Source: Muscardinus avellanarius
Taxonomy: Eukaryota > Chordata > Mammalia > Rodentia > Gliridae
Direction: 5' to 3'
Assembly: GCA_963383645.1 (NCBI GenBank)
Contig: OY726563.1
Span: 35,866,331-35,930,330 of the forward strand
DNA: 64,000 nt
Of the stretch, positions 11,069 to 22,849 are shown piece after piece (the first letter of the stretch is position 1; the number at the start of each line of letters is the position of its first letter). The translations under genes were made by a program, and so were the position numbers. The notes under the pieces were generated by a model. That model ran no database searches. It was not told where the DNA came from and worked only from the letters and a program-made list of their open reading frames with translations.

Positions 11069-11159
11069 AGGCTACTCTTTCTACCAGTCAAATTTGTTCT
11101 GTGCCTGGGTAAAAGTCACTTAATCAAATATAAGAAAATCTTTTAGTATAGAATTTTTT

Positions 11160-11371
11160 CCTTATTTTTGTGGTACTGGGGATGGAACCCAGGGACATTG
11201 TACCTCCGAGCTATACACCCAGCCCTACTTTTTATTCTTTATTTTTAAACAGGGTCTCACTGAGTGGCAAAGGGCTTCACTAAGTAGATGAGGCTGTCCA
11301 CGAACCGCAATTCTCCTGTTTCAGCCTCCCAAATGCTGGGATTACAAATGTGTACCACCACGCCCAGCTAG
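11160..11371 (-). mobile_element. B1-dID-type dimeric SINE
   Basis: Complete antisense dimer from 'tgtggtactggggatggaac' to 'ccaccacgcccagcta'. Confidence 0.92.
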
Positions 11372-11659
11372 TATGGAATTTTAAGCTCTACCACGTGACC
11401 AAATAAATATGGAAGAAGGACATTTTTAGACAGAAAGTATAGCTTTATCATATTATACCAATTTGGGGATACAAATGGGAAATATAGTTGTGGTTTCAAA
11501 TTCTGATGTGTTTAGTTTTATATGACTAAAATTTTATCCAAAGAAAAGCATAAATGTTAAAACATTTATTGCCTTTTCCATATCTTTCTCTTTGTTTACA
11601 ATTTCTGAAAAGATTTCTTGATTTTATGTCCCATCTATTATCTATTTTGCAAAGCATTT

Positions 11660-11670
11660 CTTCAATTGTC

Positions 11671-11717
<47 letters not shown>

Positions 11718-11724
11718 TCTACTT
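11660..11724. repeat. (TTTA)n microsatellite
   Basis: About 14 TTTA units. In the sense direction it is the 3' A-rich tail of the next SINE. Confidence 0.95.
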
Positions 11725-11915
11725 ACTTTGTGGTACTGGGGATGGAACCCAGAAGTATTCTATGTGCTCTATAGTATTCCAAGCTATACCCTAGTCCTGT
11801 TTTATTTTGAAACAGGGTCTAGTTAAGTTGCTGAGGCTGTATTTGAACCTGCAATCCTCATGTCCCAGCCTCCCAAATACTGGGATTACAAGCTTGCATC
11901 ACCATGCCTGTCCAG
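11725..11915 (-). mobile_element. B1-dID-type dimeric SINE
   Basis: Antisense dimer, moderately diverged, whose 3' tail is the TTTA tract. Confidence 0.9.
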
Positions 11916-12002
11916 CAATTGTTTTATTAATTTATTTCATAAACTAATTTCTTGTTCTTTTTTCATTTTCAGTCTTTTCTTGGTTCATCAAAACATTCCT
12001 AT

Positions 12003-12154
12003 TTTTTTTTTTGGTGGTACTGGGGTTCCTGGAAGCCCTTCTACCTCCAGGCTACACTCCCAGACCTAATATATATATATATATATATATATACACACCT
12101 ATTCCCAGACCTAATATATATATATATATACCTAATATATATATATATATATAC

Positions 12155-12188
<34 letters not shown>

Positions 12189-12314
12189 ATATATATATAT
12201 ATATATTGGAAACAAGGTCTCTTAAGTCAGCGCGGCTGGCTCCAAACCAGCACGATCCTCCTGTCTCCACCTCCCAAGCTTGGGGATTACAAGCTTGTGC
12301 CACCACGCCCAGCT
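12003..12314 (-). mobile_element. B1-dID-type SINE with TA expansion in linker
   Basis: ID-like half (12012-12066, the 'cctggaagcccttctacctc' variant) and B1-like half (12206-12314, 'gccaccacgcccagct') are separated by about 140 bases of TA repeats instead of the usual linker. The block 'cccagacctaatatat' is also copied inside the tract, so slippage duplicated part of the SINE. Confidence 0.92.
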
Positions 12315-12916
12315 ATCAATAACATTCTTAATCTTTTAAAATACTAATGCACTGGGCATTATTGTGCATTAATCTTGATCTCTCTGCTTCATAATGAATG
12401 ATTTTCTCAAATACATAGAAATGTGTTATAAAATAGGCCAAAGAAAAACAAAGAAAGAAAAAAGCAGATTGGAAAACTTAGGGAAATCAATATAGAAGTA
12501 AAATTTTTATTTATTATTGTTTTTCCAAAAATAATTCCAGCCATTGTCACTGGCTTTTGAGAGTCTGGCAGCAGAGGGATTTTACCAAGAATGAGGGACT
12601 TCCAAGACTGTGTTAAGTTTTTACTTCCTTTCTTTGGTTCTATTAATGACTCATTTACTAATGATTGCTAGATAATTGCAGTATTTAAAAAATAGTCTTG
12701 CTTGCTAGAGAAGAATTAAAAGTGTTTTGACAGTAATGTTAACTAATTTTGCTAAGATAGTCCACCTTTTGATAGTTATGGCAAACAAAAATAATGTGTT
12801 AATGGTTCCAGTTGCTTTTTTCTGCATTGCAAAAATGAGTTGTTCATTTTAAATAATGTAACTTTAAATAATAAGCTACATAAGAAGTATCAAACTTGTT
12901 CATTCATGTTCAAAAA
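12315..12916. other. No gene; unassigned AT-rich sequence
   Basis: No recognised repeat, RNA or coding signal over 600 bases. Confidence 0.45.
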
Positions 12917-13139
12917 TTGGGGGGAGTGGTTTGGAGATAGAACCCAGGGGCATTCGACCTCCAAGCTACACCCTCTGCCCTATTTTTTATTGTTTATTTT
13001 GAAACTGGGTCTCACTGAGTTGCAGACGGCCTCACTAAATAGCTGAGGCTGTCTGAGAACCATGATCCTCCCATCTCAGCCTCCCGAGTGCTGGGATTAC
13101 AAGCGTGTGCCACCACACCCAGCTCATGTTCAAAATTTA
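12917..13139 (-). mobile_element. B1-dID-type dimeric SINE with TSD
   Basis: Antisense dimer. 'tcatgttcaaaaatt' upstream (about 12904) and 'tcatgttcaaaattt' downstream (13124) form a near-perfect TSD. Confidence 0.92.
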
Positions 13140-13426
13140 AAACAAAATACCTTCATGTTTCCTTTTTACATTTGCTTCTTAATTATACTACAGCCCTCTA
13201 CAGTTGTACCATATAACTCCTGATTTCTCTAGAATGGAGATTTGACATTTTCTTAAACCTTCCATATATGGGTACTCCTGTGGAGATACAGGCTTTAAGT
13301 GAATCAAGAGTGCTATGAAAAGAAATTAGATTTGGGATCTTTAACACTAACTCTACCCCTTTTAATGAAGATGAGCAACTGTCCTTGCTGATGCTGAGTT
13401 TGTTTTTTAAAAACAGAGTGTTTTAA
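13140..13426. other. No gene; unassigned sequence
   Basis: Nothing recognised. Confidence 0.45.
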
Positions 13427-13475
13427 GTCAGGTATAGTGGCACACACCTGCATTTCTAGTAATACAGAGTAAATT
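13427..13475 (+). mobile_element. B1-like SINE fragment
   Basis: 'tcaggtatagtggcacacac' matches only the start of the B1-like half. Confidence 0.5.
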
Positions 13476-13539
13476 CTGACATGGGTGCATTATCTTGGAG
13501 TGTGGGCAATATTAGCCAGAGAACGAACTTTGCTTTGAA

Positions 13540-13736
13540 GATCATCCATTTTGTTTTTTTTTTTCCTTTTTTAAATTTTTATTTATATGTGGAACATATT
13601 GAAAATGGTATACATTTAGACTGTGCTTGGTGCCTTCTCCCCTCCCCATTCCCCTCCCCCCTCCCAACAATGAGTGTCCAGGTTAACTATGCTATATTCA
13701 TACTTTTACACATATTCGGAAGGATCATCCATTTTG
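13540..13736 (-). mobile_element. Short L1 3' end with perfect TSD
   Basis: A 169-base antisense L1 3'UTR (13554-13722) begins with a T-run, the complement of its poly-A. It is flanked by a perfect 14-base repeat 'gatcatccattttg' (13540-13553, 13723-13736). Same subfamily as 7132-7597 and 29913-30270. Confidence 0.92.
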
Positions 13737-13947
13737 AATGATGCACTTTCAGAAAAAGAGTACAAATTAGTAAATGTGAAAGTATATTTCAAATTAAAAT
13801 ATTATATTCATATACAAAGGTATCACTAATAACCTTACAAGCATGTATAGGGAGGGGGGGAGTTAGCACGATGGGGTATAGAGGGGACCATACCAAGAGA
13901 TGTTGTGTGCATATGTGAATGTTTTGCTTTGACTCTCACTATGATTA

Positions 13948-13948
13948 T

Positions 13949-14012
<64 letters not shown>

Positions 14013-14013
14013 T
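13948..14013. repeat. (CA)n(TA)n compound microsatellite
   Basis: About 22 CA units then 9-10 TA units, directly upstream of an antisense SINE. Confidence 0.95.
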
Positions 14014-14032
14014 GCACCAATGAAATTCTACA

Positions 14033-14222
14033 AAAAAATTTTTTTTTGGTACTGGGGTCCCTGGATATCCTTCTACCTCTGGGCTACACTCCCAGACCTA
14101 TTTTATATTTTTATTTGGAAACAGGATCTCTGAAGCCAGCCAGGCTGGCTTTGAACCTGCAAGATCCTCCTGTCTCCACCTCCCAAGCACAGGAATTACA
14201 AGCATGTGCCACCACGCCCATC
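14033..14222 (-). mobile_element. B1-dID-type dimeric SINE
   Basis: Antisense dimer of the variant class ('gggctacactcccagacct'). Confidence 0.9.
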
Positions 14223-14638
14223 GAAAAAGGAAAATTTTGCATAAATTGTATCAAATAGATTTTTTAAAGTTGACATTACAAACATCAGAATCCTGAAAGA
14301 CAATATTATGTCACTATATAATATATATTACTATACCTTTACCATACCTTTATTATACTTTCCCCATTACATTTTGGCTTGGTACTCATTTATTTCCTCT
14401 ACATATGCCAACTTTGTGTAATATAACTTTCTGGAAAGAGAAATGAAGGGAATTCAGTTTTTCCACTACATTCATTCTTCCCATTCTGGGTGCTACAATT
14501 CATGTTCTTATTTCCTCATGACCTCTGGCCCTATACTAGCATAGCAGTGCCAGGCTGGTTGGCAAAATGAGTGGCAGGATTCATTTCTGAAAGCTACTCT
14601 TACTCTTAATTGGCTAACAATATCTCTGTATGTGTGTG
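14223..14638. other. No gene; unassigned AT-rich sequence
   Basis: About 415 bases; nothing recognised. Confidence 0.45.
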
Positions 14639-15057
14639 TTACTGGGTATTGGACCCAAGGGCAATACTTGTATCTCTGAGCTACAACCTCATACCTTTTT
14701 AAAAATTTTGTGGTACTGGGGATGAAAATCCAGGGTCTTTCTACCTCTTGGTTATACTCCAAACCTATTTTATATTTTATTTGGAAACAAGGTCTCACTA
14801 AGTTGCTGAGAGCCTCACTAAGAAAGTAGTTGAGGCTGGCTTTTAACTTGTGTGATCCTCCTGTCTCAGCCTCCCAAGCACTGGGATTATAAGTATGCAC
14901 CACCATGCCTGGCTCTTAATTTTGTTTTGAAACAGGGTCTCACAGGGTTGTTGAAAGTCTCACTAAGTTGCTGAGGCTGGTCTTGAATCTGCTATTTTTT
15001 TTTTGTCTCAGCTTTCCAAGTACTAGCATTTACAGGTATGTACCACTATGCCTGCTG
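14639..15057 (-). mobile_element. SINE nested inside a SINE
   Basis: An outer antisense B1-dID SINE has its ID-like half at 14639-14695 and its B1-like half at 14914-15057. A complete second SINE (14704-14913) sits in its linker in the same orientation. The 132-aa minus frame here is repeat-derived. Confidence 0.88.
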
Positions 15058-15375
15058 GCTAACAATTTCTTAATTCTACCCAGAAGTGGCTGTCTCCCAC
15101 ATAAATAACTTCCATCTCTTCAAATTAAGGTGAAATCAAACTCAGGTTCCCTCTAACCTAATCTGCCAAAATTTCTGTGGCTACACCATTGCTACTTGAC
15201 AATAGTGGAAATATATCAGAAAGAAAGTTGCTATAAAAGGAGTCAGTGGTCTTAAGAGATCATGGTTAAAATGTTTTAATTCTTCAAATGTGCATATTGG
15301 TAATCCATTTCTCACACCTAATATATGGCTTTGGAAGAGAACTCTGTTTTATTTAGCTTTACCACCTTTGCGTAT
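15058..15375. other. No gene; unassigned sequence
   Basis: Nothing recognised. Confidence 0.45.
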
Positions 15376-15768
15376 ATGTTAGTAGGCTTTCTGCCACTGT
15401 AACAAAATACCTGAGGTAATCAACTTATAAGTAGGAAAGTTTATTTTGGCTCAGAGTTTCAGAGTTTTCACTCACTTTATTGTTGTTTGGCCATGTTGCC
15501 TTTGCTGAAACAGTACATCATGACTGGGAACTTGTGGGAGAGGAAGCTGCTCACCTCATGGAGGCTGAGAAGCAAAGAGAGGAAGGTTCCAGAGTCCCAA
15601 ATCCCTTTCGAGGGCACACTCCCCAATGACCTAACTCAACTCCCTTCCTCTAGGCCCCGCCTTCTGAGGGTTCTACCTCTTCCCAATAGCACCATCATCT
15701 GAGGCCAATTGGATAGATATTGGAGATTCAGATCACAACTGGGTAATTGAAATAAACTTCACAGTGCC
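15376..15768 (-). mobile_element. MaLR-like solo LTR, antisense
   Basis: Opens 'gctttctgccactgtaacaa', 'aatacctgag', 'ttattttggctcagagtttc' and includes 'caatgacctaactcaact', the layout of MaLR-type (MST/THE1-like) LTRs in reverse. Internal genes are absent. The 71-aa frame inside is incidental. Subfamily uncertain. Confidence 0.55.
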
Positions 15769-15934
15769 TCATTTTTCTCTCATGGAGATAACAAGAGGAT
15801 CCAGACATGAGTCAATTCTGCTGCTTTTCTCATAGAATGAAGGTAGAATCTGGAAGTTCAAGATTCACCACTCAGCCTTGCATGGATTAGAGAGTAGAAG
15901 TAATGCTTGTAGATAAAGGCTAACTTTTTTTCTG

Positions 15935-16030
15935 TATTCATTCATTCACTCCTTCATTAATTAATTCACTCAGCAGGTATTTTCTGATTGTCCATTATAT
16001 ACCAAGAATTATTTGAAATGAAAAGAAAGG
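15935..16030 (-). mobile_element. L2-like 3' end fragment
   Basis: TTCATTCA repeats followed by 'gcaggtattttctgattgtc' resemble the complement of the L2 3' end. Confidence 0.45.
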
Positions 16031-16984
16031 ATAGTGAAGGAAACAGATACAGACTCTCTCATCTGTTATATTAAAGTCTAATGAAGGGCTAATAATGTAC
16101 AATTATATCTTTTTGTAAAACAAATGTATTAAAAAGTCATAGAATAACTAATTTACTGTCCTGTTCATACAAATCACTGGTAATCCTTGAAAAATAGTTC
16201 TCAAGAGTTCCATCCTTGTTGATACTATCGCTGATATCTTCTTGTTTCTATAAAAATGAGGGAGGGAAAAGGAAGACCAAAATTCCACATGGTAGAATTT
16301 TTGTAAAAGATAAGAAATTAACTCATGTCTAAGTCATTGTTCTTTCTAGTCTTGGGCTCCATTGAACTACAGGCAACATAGAGAAAGGCATAGTCCTCTA
16401 TGCTCAACTAATCATCAGTGAGGAATTTTAAGAGAGTAGATACTATGTGAGCCTTCTCTTTTAGATTTTCTTATCATTCCTATCATGATGGCCACAAAGC
16501 ATATGAAGACAGTATAAAGGCAAAGGCTCCTTTCAATGAATAGAAAGAAAAATAAAGACTCACTTTATGTACACCATTGCCACAGACATTCAGAAAGCCA
16601 TCTTATTTCTTAGCATCTCAGGTGCATACCAATGAAACAAGGTAAATAATAAGAATTACATACTTATCTCATTGAGATGCAATGTGCTGCAAGAATTATA
16701 ACCCTCTTGCTATCCAAGTCAAGCATTCTCTCTTTTAATAGGTCTTTGACTTCTCTCTTATAATAGGTCTTTTAGTAGATCACTGTCTGTCTTCAGATAA
16801 ACTCTCATAGGTATGTTGGTATACTGGAAATGGTGATGAGAATTCTGCTGTCAGGTCAGAACTGCAGTGATATAAACAAGCAAATGATTGTCTCTACCAT
16901 GCATATTAAGTCTCAAAGTCTGTTATGTTTTCTGTAGGCCAGTCCCATATGATCTTTAGATGCATCAAAGCATAGGAAAAGAAC
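16031..16984. other. 950-base repeat-poor stretch, no gene
   Basis: One local 27-base imperfect tandem duplication ('ataggtctttgacttctctc' region, about 16727-16772). Otherwise nothing recognised. Confidence 0.45.
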
Positions 16985-17195
16985 ACTGAGTTTGAATACT
17001 GGCTTTTCAGCTTTCCCAGTATATGTGCCCTTAGACAAATTATTTAACATTGCTGAACTCCAGTTTCTTCAACTTACAAAACAACGGATAATGATGTCTG
17101 TTGAAGGATTGTTTTAATAATTTAAAAAATTATTCACACATGAAGTATGTGCCATAAAGTAGGGTTCAATAAATGGTAGGTATTACTAATTGTGA
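16985..17195 (+). mobile_element. MIR element
   Basis: Ordered matches to the MIR core and 3' region: 'gtttgaatactggct', 'tgcccttagacaaattattt', 'cagtttcttcaac', 'gttcaataaatggtaggtat'. Confidence 0.7.
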
Positions 17196-17220
17196 ATTTC
17201 AGCACAATAATAAACCATTT

Positions 17221-17413
17221 ATGTGGCACTGGGGATTGAACCCAGAGGCATTCTACCTCTGAGCTAAACCTCCAGCCTGATTTTATTTCTTATTTGAAAA
17301 CAGGGTCTCACTAAGTTGCAGAGGGCCTAACTAAGTTGTCAAGGCTGGCTTCAAACCTGTGATCCTCCTGTCTCAGTCTCCCAAATACTAGGATTGTGCC
17401 ACCATGCCCAGAT
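17221..17413 (-). mobile_element. B1-dID-type dimeric SINE
   Basis: Antisense dimer from 'ggcactggggattgaaccca' to 'gtgccaccatgcccag'; a few bases are missing before the last block. Confidence 0.9.
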
Positions 17414-17935
17414 TAATAAGATATTTTTAAAATCATTTGTTTTTGCCCAGTGTTCAAACTTTGGGCTAAGAAAGATTTTCTTACAAGACTATTATGATTT
17501 GTAACCATCATCCAACTTTTCTATAGCAATTATTTTGCTGGGAAGTAAGCAAGGTCATAAATCAATAAAAGCCTCTTGCAACCTCAGGACTTATTGATCT
17601 TGCTGTTTATCTTCTGTAATGTTCCTGGAAAACCCAATTATTTTGGGAAGTTACCCAAACCAGTTTACCCATTATTCTATTTTAGTGTTATTAGTAACAA
17701 ATTATGAAAGCATTTGATTGATTTTCTTGAAAAAACCAATCCCTCTATGTACAAAAGAGATATGTATCCAATAAGTTTCTCAGCATATTATATTTGTTAA
17801 AAAGATCAATTTTGGATAAACAGCTAGAGACTCATTTCAATGCACATGCTTATGATAGATTCCATTTTTTTTCTGAAATACTTGGAACCTGTCTGTCCTA
17901 TGTGCTTGGCCACTGGCAGTGATGTGAAACAGAAC
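17414..17935. other. No gene; unassigned AT-rich sequence
   Basis: Nothing recognised. Confidence 0.45.
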
Positions 17936-17937
17936 TA

Positions 17938-18036
17938 CCTTGAATATATCTTTTAATGTGCCTGGGGTTGTTTTCAACACTCAGTATAAAGTTTGGTGTG
18001 GAGTAAATGCTTGTTGAATGAATGAATAAGCGAATG
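17938..18036 (+). mobile_element. L2-like 3' end fragment
   Basis: 'taaatgcttgttgaatgaat' followed by GAAT repeats is the typical L2 3' terminus. Confidence 0.5.
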
Positions 18037-18360
18037 AATGAACACATGAGCAAATAAAATCATGAATTCATGAATAATTATACACTCTAAATATTGAGAG
18101 GGTGTCTCTACTTCCTTTCCCAATGCAAATGTACTCTTGGATTTACAGGTATACCTAAAGGCCTATGTTTTTTGTATTGGATTCTATTCATTGAAAAATC
18201 CAGCAGCCTTTCTGTTTTCTTTTTCAGTTTAGTTTGTGTTGTTGACAAGTGAAGTATTAAAAAAAACTCTCCTTTTGTGATGGGAAACGATTTGAACTGA
18301 GCCTACTATTTTGAAGGGGAAGGGGAAGTATTACAAGGTATTACAACAAAATGGGATATG
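18037..18360. other. No gene; unassigned sequence
   Basis: Nothing recognised. Confidence 0.45.
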
Positions 18361-18490
18361 AAAAAGAGTAGTGGCTCCTCAAACTTGTCTGATATAAGAA
18401 ACATCTGGTGTACAAACCCAAAAAGGGAATTCCTAGTCATCATCTGAGAATCTCCAAATGTAGCAAATCAGGTGCTTCTTATGGCCAGGC
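18361..18490 (+). mobile_element. MER5/MER20-like remnant
   Basis: 'ctcctcaaacttgtctgata' and 'atctgagaatctcc' fit the general hAT-Charlie MITE pattern, but the match is weak. Confidence 0.3.
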
Positions 18491-19310
18491 ATGCTGGGAA
18501 AAGACTGGAATGAGGGATGACTGTTAGCTTACCTTCAGAATTTTGGTAGAGCTTGCATTTTCTCTTACTTATTATAGAGATACTGATATCTCCTCTAACT
18601 GTATTAAAGAGTGTCTAATGAGAATCATAAAAGGTTTGGTGTTCAAACATTTATATTTTATGCAACCTTTTAAAATATATCCTGAAAATACTAACAAACT
18701 CATCAAGATTGCAACATTTCTACTGGGAGAAATGTTTCAGTTTTACAAATTCTTTTCTTGGCAAACCTCCCACTGTAATTTCAAAAATTCAAAATCACTG
18801 ATGCCAACCCACACTAAGAAGGAGTTCCCAGCCTACCTTGAGTGTTACTATTTCTCCATAAATGAGCTACCATATTTGTTCAGTTAGAAAATAATGAAAT
18901 GTGCAAAAATGTTTGTCTTTGCTATAAAGAAAAAGAATCTAGTTTATTGCTATATTGTCATTATGCATAAATTCTATTTTGGGCCAGACTAACATTCTGT
19001 CTTTAGAAAACATTCCTACAGATATACCGAGAAGAACATAAAAATAATAAAAACTGTTGTGACAGTATTAATAATCACTGCAATATTAATAAGATTTTAA
19101 CTCAATTTGTGTCTGGGAATTTTTTATAGAAGCAGAAATTTGCATTAATATAGTAAGACTCTGTAAAATGAAGAGGATACATGCAGTATTAATCTAGCCA
19201 AGAAAACATACTTGGCCCTTTCACAGTCATTGCCCTATAGGAACCAGACACTAGAAAATATTTTTCCTTTTATTTTAACATTAAAATTTTCTATTAATAA
19301 AAATATTAAG
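18491..19310. other. Repeat-poor stretch with an unexplained 114-aa frame
   Basis: A plus-strand frame runs 18543-18887 in otherwise repeat-free DNA. Its product is rich in Phe, Tyr, Lys and Ile, as expected from translating AT-rich DNA; it shows no signal peptide, domain or motif I know, and no promoter or splice context. Most likely a chance ORF. Confidence 0.35.
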
Positions 19311-19495
19311 GGAAAAGCCTTGAGCTAAGTGTTTTGCATGCTTTATTTCTTTCAAACCTCATGATACCCTTCTGGCTTAAGTAGGATTAGCATCACCACT
19401 TTACAAATAAAGATACCAGACTCCGAAGAAAAGTTGTAATTTGCCAGATGCCTTGCAACTAGTAAGTGACAAAATCAGGATATATATCTCAGCTC
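19311..19495 (-). mobile_element. MIR element, antisense
   Basis: 'gagctaagtgttttgcatgc', 'tttacaaataaagataccag' and 'actagtaagtgacaaaatca' line up with the reverse complement of MIR. Confidence 0.65.
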
Positions 19496-19504
19496 ACTAC
19501 AGAG

Positions 19505-19930
19505 TCCACATTCTATTTTTTGTTTTTATTTTGCTTTATTTTTTCTTATTCATGCATTATTATTAAACACAATACCTAATGTTGAGATTTATTGAGACAT
19601 TGATACATGCACATAATATAGTTTGGTCAATTTCATTCCCATTACCTCATCTTTTCCTCCCCTCCTCCTTCCCCCTGGCCCCTTTCCTCTACTCTATTGT
19701 ATGCCTTCTATTTTCAGGAGAACCCTCACCACTTTTTCCCTTTCTCTGCCTAGCTTCCATATGTGGAAGTAAAGAAATGGTACTTAACTTTTTTCTGAGT
19801 CTGTATTACTGTTCTTAACATGATGCTCTGCTTTCCTTTGCCATCTATTCTGTCAGGCATCCCCTGTCTCCTACTTCCAAGTCTTCCTTTTTAGTTTCCA
19901 TATATGAGAGAAAATATGCAACACCTGTCT
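19505..19930 (-). mobile_element. LINE-1 3'UTR, antisense
   Basis: Pyrimidine-rich 'cctcccctcctccttccccc' block, 'cctagcttccatatgtgg' and 'tatatgagagaaaatatgca' are the complement of an L1 3' region. The 79-aa plus frame here is the complement of the L1. Confidence 0.7.
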
Positions 19931-21095
19931 TTGTGAAATCTGTTATTTGTGATCTAAAGCCCTTTCTCTGGACTTTTTCAGTTTCAGTACCTTCCCAGGG
20001 GCTTCCAGGTACTAGTAGATAGTGAATGATCCTGGGTTTCTGCTCAAAATTGATTGAACAGCCATCTCAAGAGATCACAACATGACTTGCATCAGGGCTT
20101 ACATTTAATGTTGATATGGATTGAATTTTCTGGAAGCAGAAATGAAATAGAATTTGGCCTAAATGGTAATAATTAGGAAACAGGAAGGTACAGGATTAGG
20201 CTAAGGGAGAAGCTGAACAGCAAATCAGGCCTGACCAAACCAGATCCTCTTGGGGGCTGCAGACACAATGGGATCTCTTTGGGTAGCCAGATTTAGTAAA
20301 TAAAATATGGGATACCCTCTTATATTGAATATCCAGTAAATAAATAATTTATTATTTGAATATGTGCCATGCAATATCTTCCAATACAATCCTGGCCCTA
20401 GTGGAACAAAAGATCTAGGTCTTTATATATCAATTTTGATTAGTCATTATCACCTCAGAAAGGGTGTGATATTGGGAAAGGTGAATTTCTTCCATGGAGG
20501 CAGACCCTGAAGGTGCAGAGAGTTGGCCATAAACTCTTCTATAAAGGTATATCTAGAAAGTATATATCTATGTTTGTCACAAATTTATTACCAAGGGAAG
20601 TCTAGGGGAAACTGAAAGTTACAGAATAAAGGTTTGTGAAGGAGACTTGGAAAGCTCCAAATATTGCTTCTTAGTAATGGGCTCTCCTTGATACAGCAAA
20701 GGAAAAACTGAGAAAGAAATCTCTTTCCAGTCCAGTGTGCAAGCAGTGAAGCTGAGCTCATACCATGGAAGGAGTGTGATAATTGAGGCTTTCAGAGGTG
20801 TGCCTGCTTTATTGGCATGTGATCAGTGTAGTCAAACAGGGCTGTTATCCCGAAGGGCTCTGTGATTGTTTTGAATACTTTACAATTGCTCTCTTGAAGT
20901 TCTTGGTAATTGTACCTCTTTTATTATTTTAGTGAAGTTTGTGAGTAGAAGCAGTGTATATACAATATTTGTGTCTGATGTTACTTATTTCCCTGTTCAC
21001 ATACATCATTCATGATACTCCATGAGCATAAGAATTCTGGTGGATCTACTATGAATAGGTATTCAGTGAGACCCCAATTGAATGCAAAGTACTAT
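19931..21095. other. 1.2-kb stretch, no gene
   Basis: A possible DNA-transposon scrap lies at 20285-20390 ('gccagatttagtaaataaaa', 'tgtgccatgcaatat'), family uncertain. The rest is unassigned. Confidence 0.4.
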
Positions 21096-21452
21096 AGTTT
21101 GGATCTGAAATGTCCCTTGAAGGACCATGTATTAAAGGCATAGTTCTCAGCTTAATACCATTGGAAAATGGTAGAATCTTTAAGAGGTGGACCTAGTGGG
21201 AGAAAATTAGGTCATTGGGGGCTTTGAAAGAAATTTCAGGAACTTAGCCTCTTCCTTTCTCACTCTAATTTCCACCATGGGGTGAGTAGCTTCCTCTGCC
21301 ACGATGTATATCCTCAAGCACCCAAACCTAAGAGTCAACCAACCATGGACTGAAACCTCCAGAACTGTGAACCAAATCAAATCTTTTTTTTCTTTTTAAG
21401 TTGATTCAGCTCAGGTAATTGTTATAGTAATAGATAGCTGACTAACACATAA
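21096..21452 (+). mobile_element. MaLR-like solo LTR
   Basis: Opens 'ctatagtttggatctgaaat' and closes 'atagctgactaacaca', with 'accatggactgaaacctcca' inside. The same family in reverse occurs at 15376-15768 and 35000-35365. No internal retroviral-type genes remain. Confidence 0.6.
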
Positions 21453-22073
21453 TATGAGAAGACTAAACTGACAACTCTAGAGGCCATGTTTTTAATTTGA
21501 ATTAGAACTTTTAATACAGAAGGAAGGCAATGGCATTCTAAGAAATACAAATAACCAAGATAATGTACCATGTCATTTCTTATTCACATTATAACTTGGT
21601 ATTACCCCACCATTTATGTTGAAAATGGATAATGATTTAGAAAGAAAATGAATCATGAGCAATACAGTTATTTTTCCTTTGCTCTCATCTTTTTCTAATT
21701 TATCAGTAATCTCAAGATGGAGAGTATTGGTTAAATGTGTATATACCAAGAAGTGAAATAAAAACAGTTGACTTAGTGTCTCCAGTGTTTCAAGTCTTCT
21801 GGCAAGAACAAGATACATGTGCATGGATGGGCTATGAAATACAAACTGTGTGATTTTAGTGATTCCACATGTGAGTTAAATGTTTTTATATATTAAATTT
21901 AAAACTAACACTGCCAAATTTAAAGGGCACAGTAAAGTCCATGTTAATAGTTAAAGATTTTAATTTTTATTTGCTTAAATGACATTAAAAGGTGATATAA
22001 AATGTCATCATGGAAGCTCCAGAAAGAAATCATAAATGAAAGAAAAAAGATTTATTTTTATTATATTTACATA
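21453..22073. other. No gene; unassigned AT-rich sequence
   Basis: An 83-aa minus frame (21573-21824) has no recognised relatives. Confidence 0.45.
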
Positions 22074-22075
22074 TA

Positions 22076-22283
22076 TTTTTTGAAGTATTTGGGATGGAAC
22101 CTGGGGGCATTCTACCTTTGAGCTACACCTTCAGCTCTATTTTTTATTCTTTATTTTGAAACAGGGTCTCACTGTGTTGCAAAGGGCCTCACTAAGTAGC
22201 TGAGGCTGTCCACAAACTGTGATCCTCCTGTCTCAGCCTCCCAAATGCTAGGATTACAAGCATGCACCACCACACCTGGCTTA
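22076..22283 (-). mobile_element. B1-dID-type dimeric SINE
   Basis: Antisense dimer with both halves and 'caccaccacacctggct' end. Confidence 0.9.
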
Positions 22284-22849
22284 CAAACATTTTTTACACT
22301 AGAGGTCTTTTGTTTCATTTTGCACTGTGGCTTGCAAATTGTGCAGGTGACCTTAGGTCAGAGGAATAGAATTAGCAAGTATAAGTGGAATGGAGTAAGG
22401 TAAAGACCCTGAAATAACACTTTTAGGGAGAGAATACTGGCTTTCTGGGACCATGACTGTTGATGGATAGATTTTTACTACTGTTAACAATTTTTTTAAA
22501 TATCTCATGACCTAACTGGACAGCATTGAGTTTTCTTCCTCATTTTGTTACCCATTAATCAAATATTGTTGAGTCTCTTATACATATAGCAACATTCTAG
22601 GAAATATGAAGAGAGTAAAGTAGAATTGGACTATATAGATAAAAAGTAACAGTTACCCTTAAACAACTAGCTTTCCAACAATGCACTTTTCTAATCATGT
22701 CAAGATTCTTACTTGTAACTCCATCATGTATATACATATGCACCTGCCATTTTTCCCTTCCTCCTCTTTCAACCATATTTTGTTCCCCTTCTTCTTCAGA
22801 TCCTTGTTCATTTCTTGCATGGTGATTATGATAATAATGGTAATGGTGA
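22284..22849. other. No gene; pyrimidine-rich patch then GAT-rich patch
   Basis: Pyrimidine-rich sequence at 22745-22800 may be a degraded antisense L1 3'UTR; ATG/ATA-rich low complexity at 22820-22865. Confidence 0.4.

Noticed and set aside
13835..14258. Frames with His-Thr or Cys-Val runs
   Set aside because: Translation of CA/TA repeats plus a SINE.
15487..15702. A 71-aa frame that looked like a small protein
   Set aside because: It lies inside an antisense MaLR-like LTR.
18543..18887. A 114-aa plus-strand frame outside recognised repeats
   Set aside because: Low-GC composition and no domain, signal peptide or splice context. One such frame is expected by chance in 64 kb; kept only as a note in the feature list.
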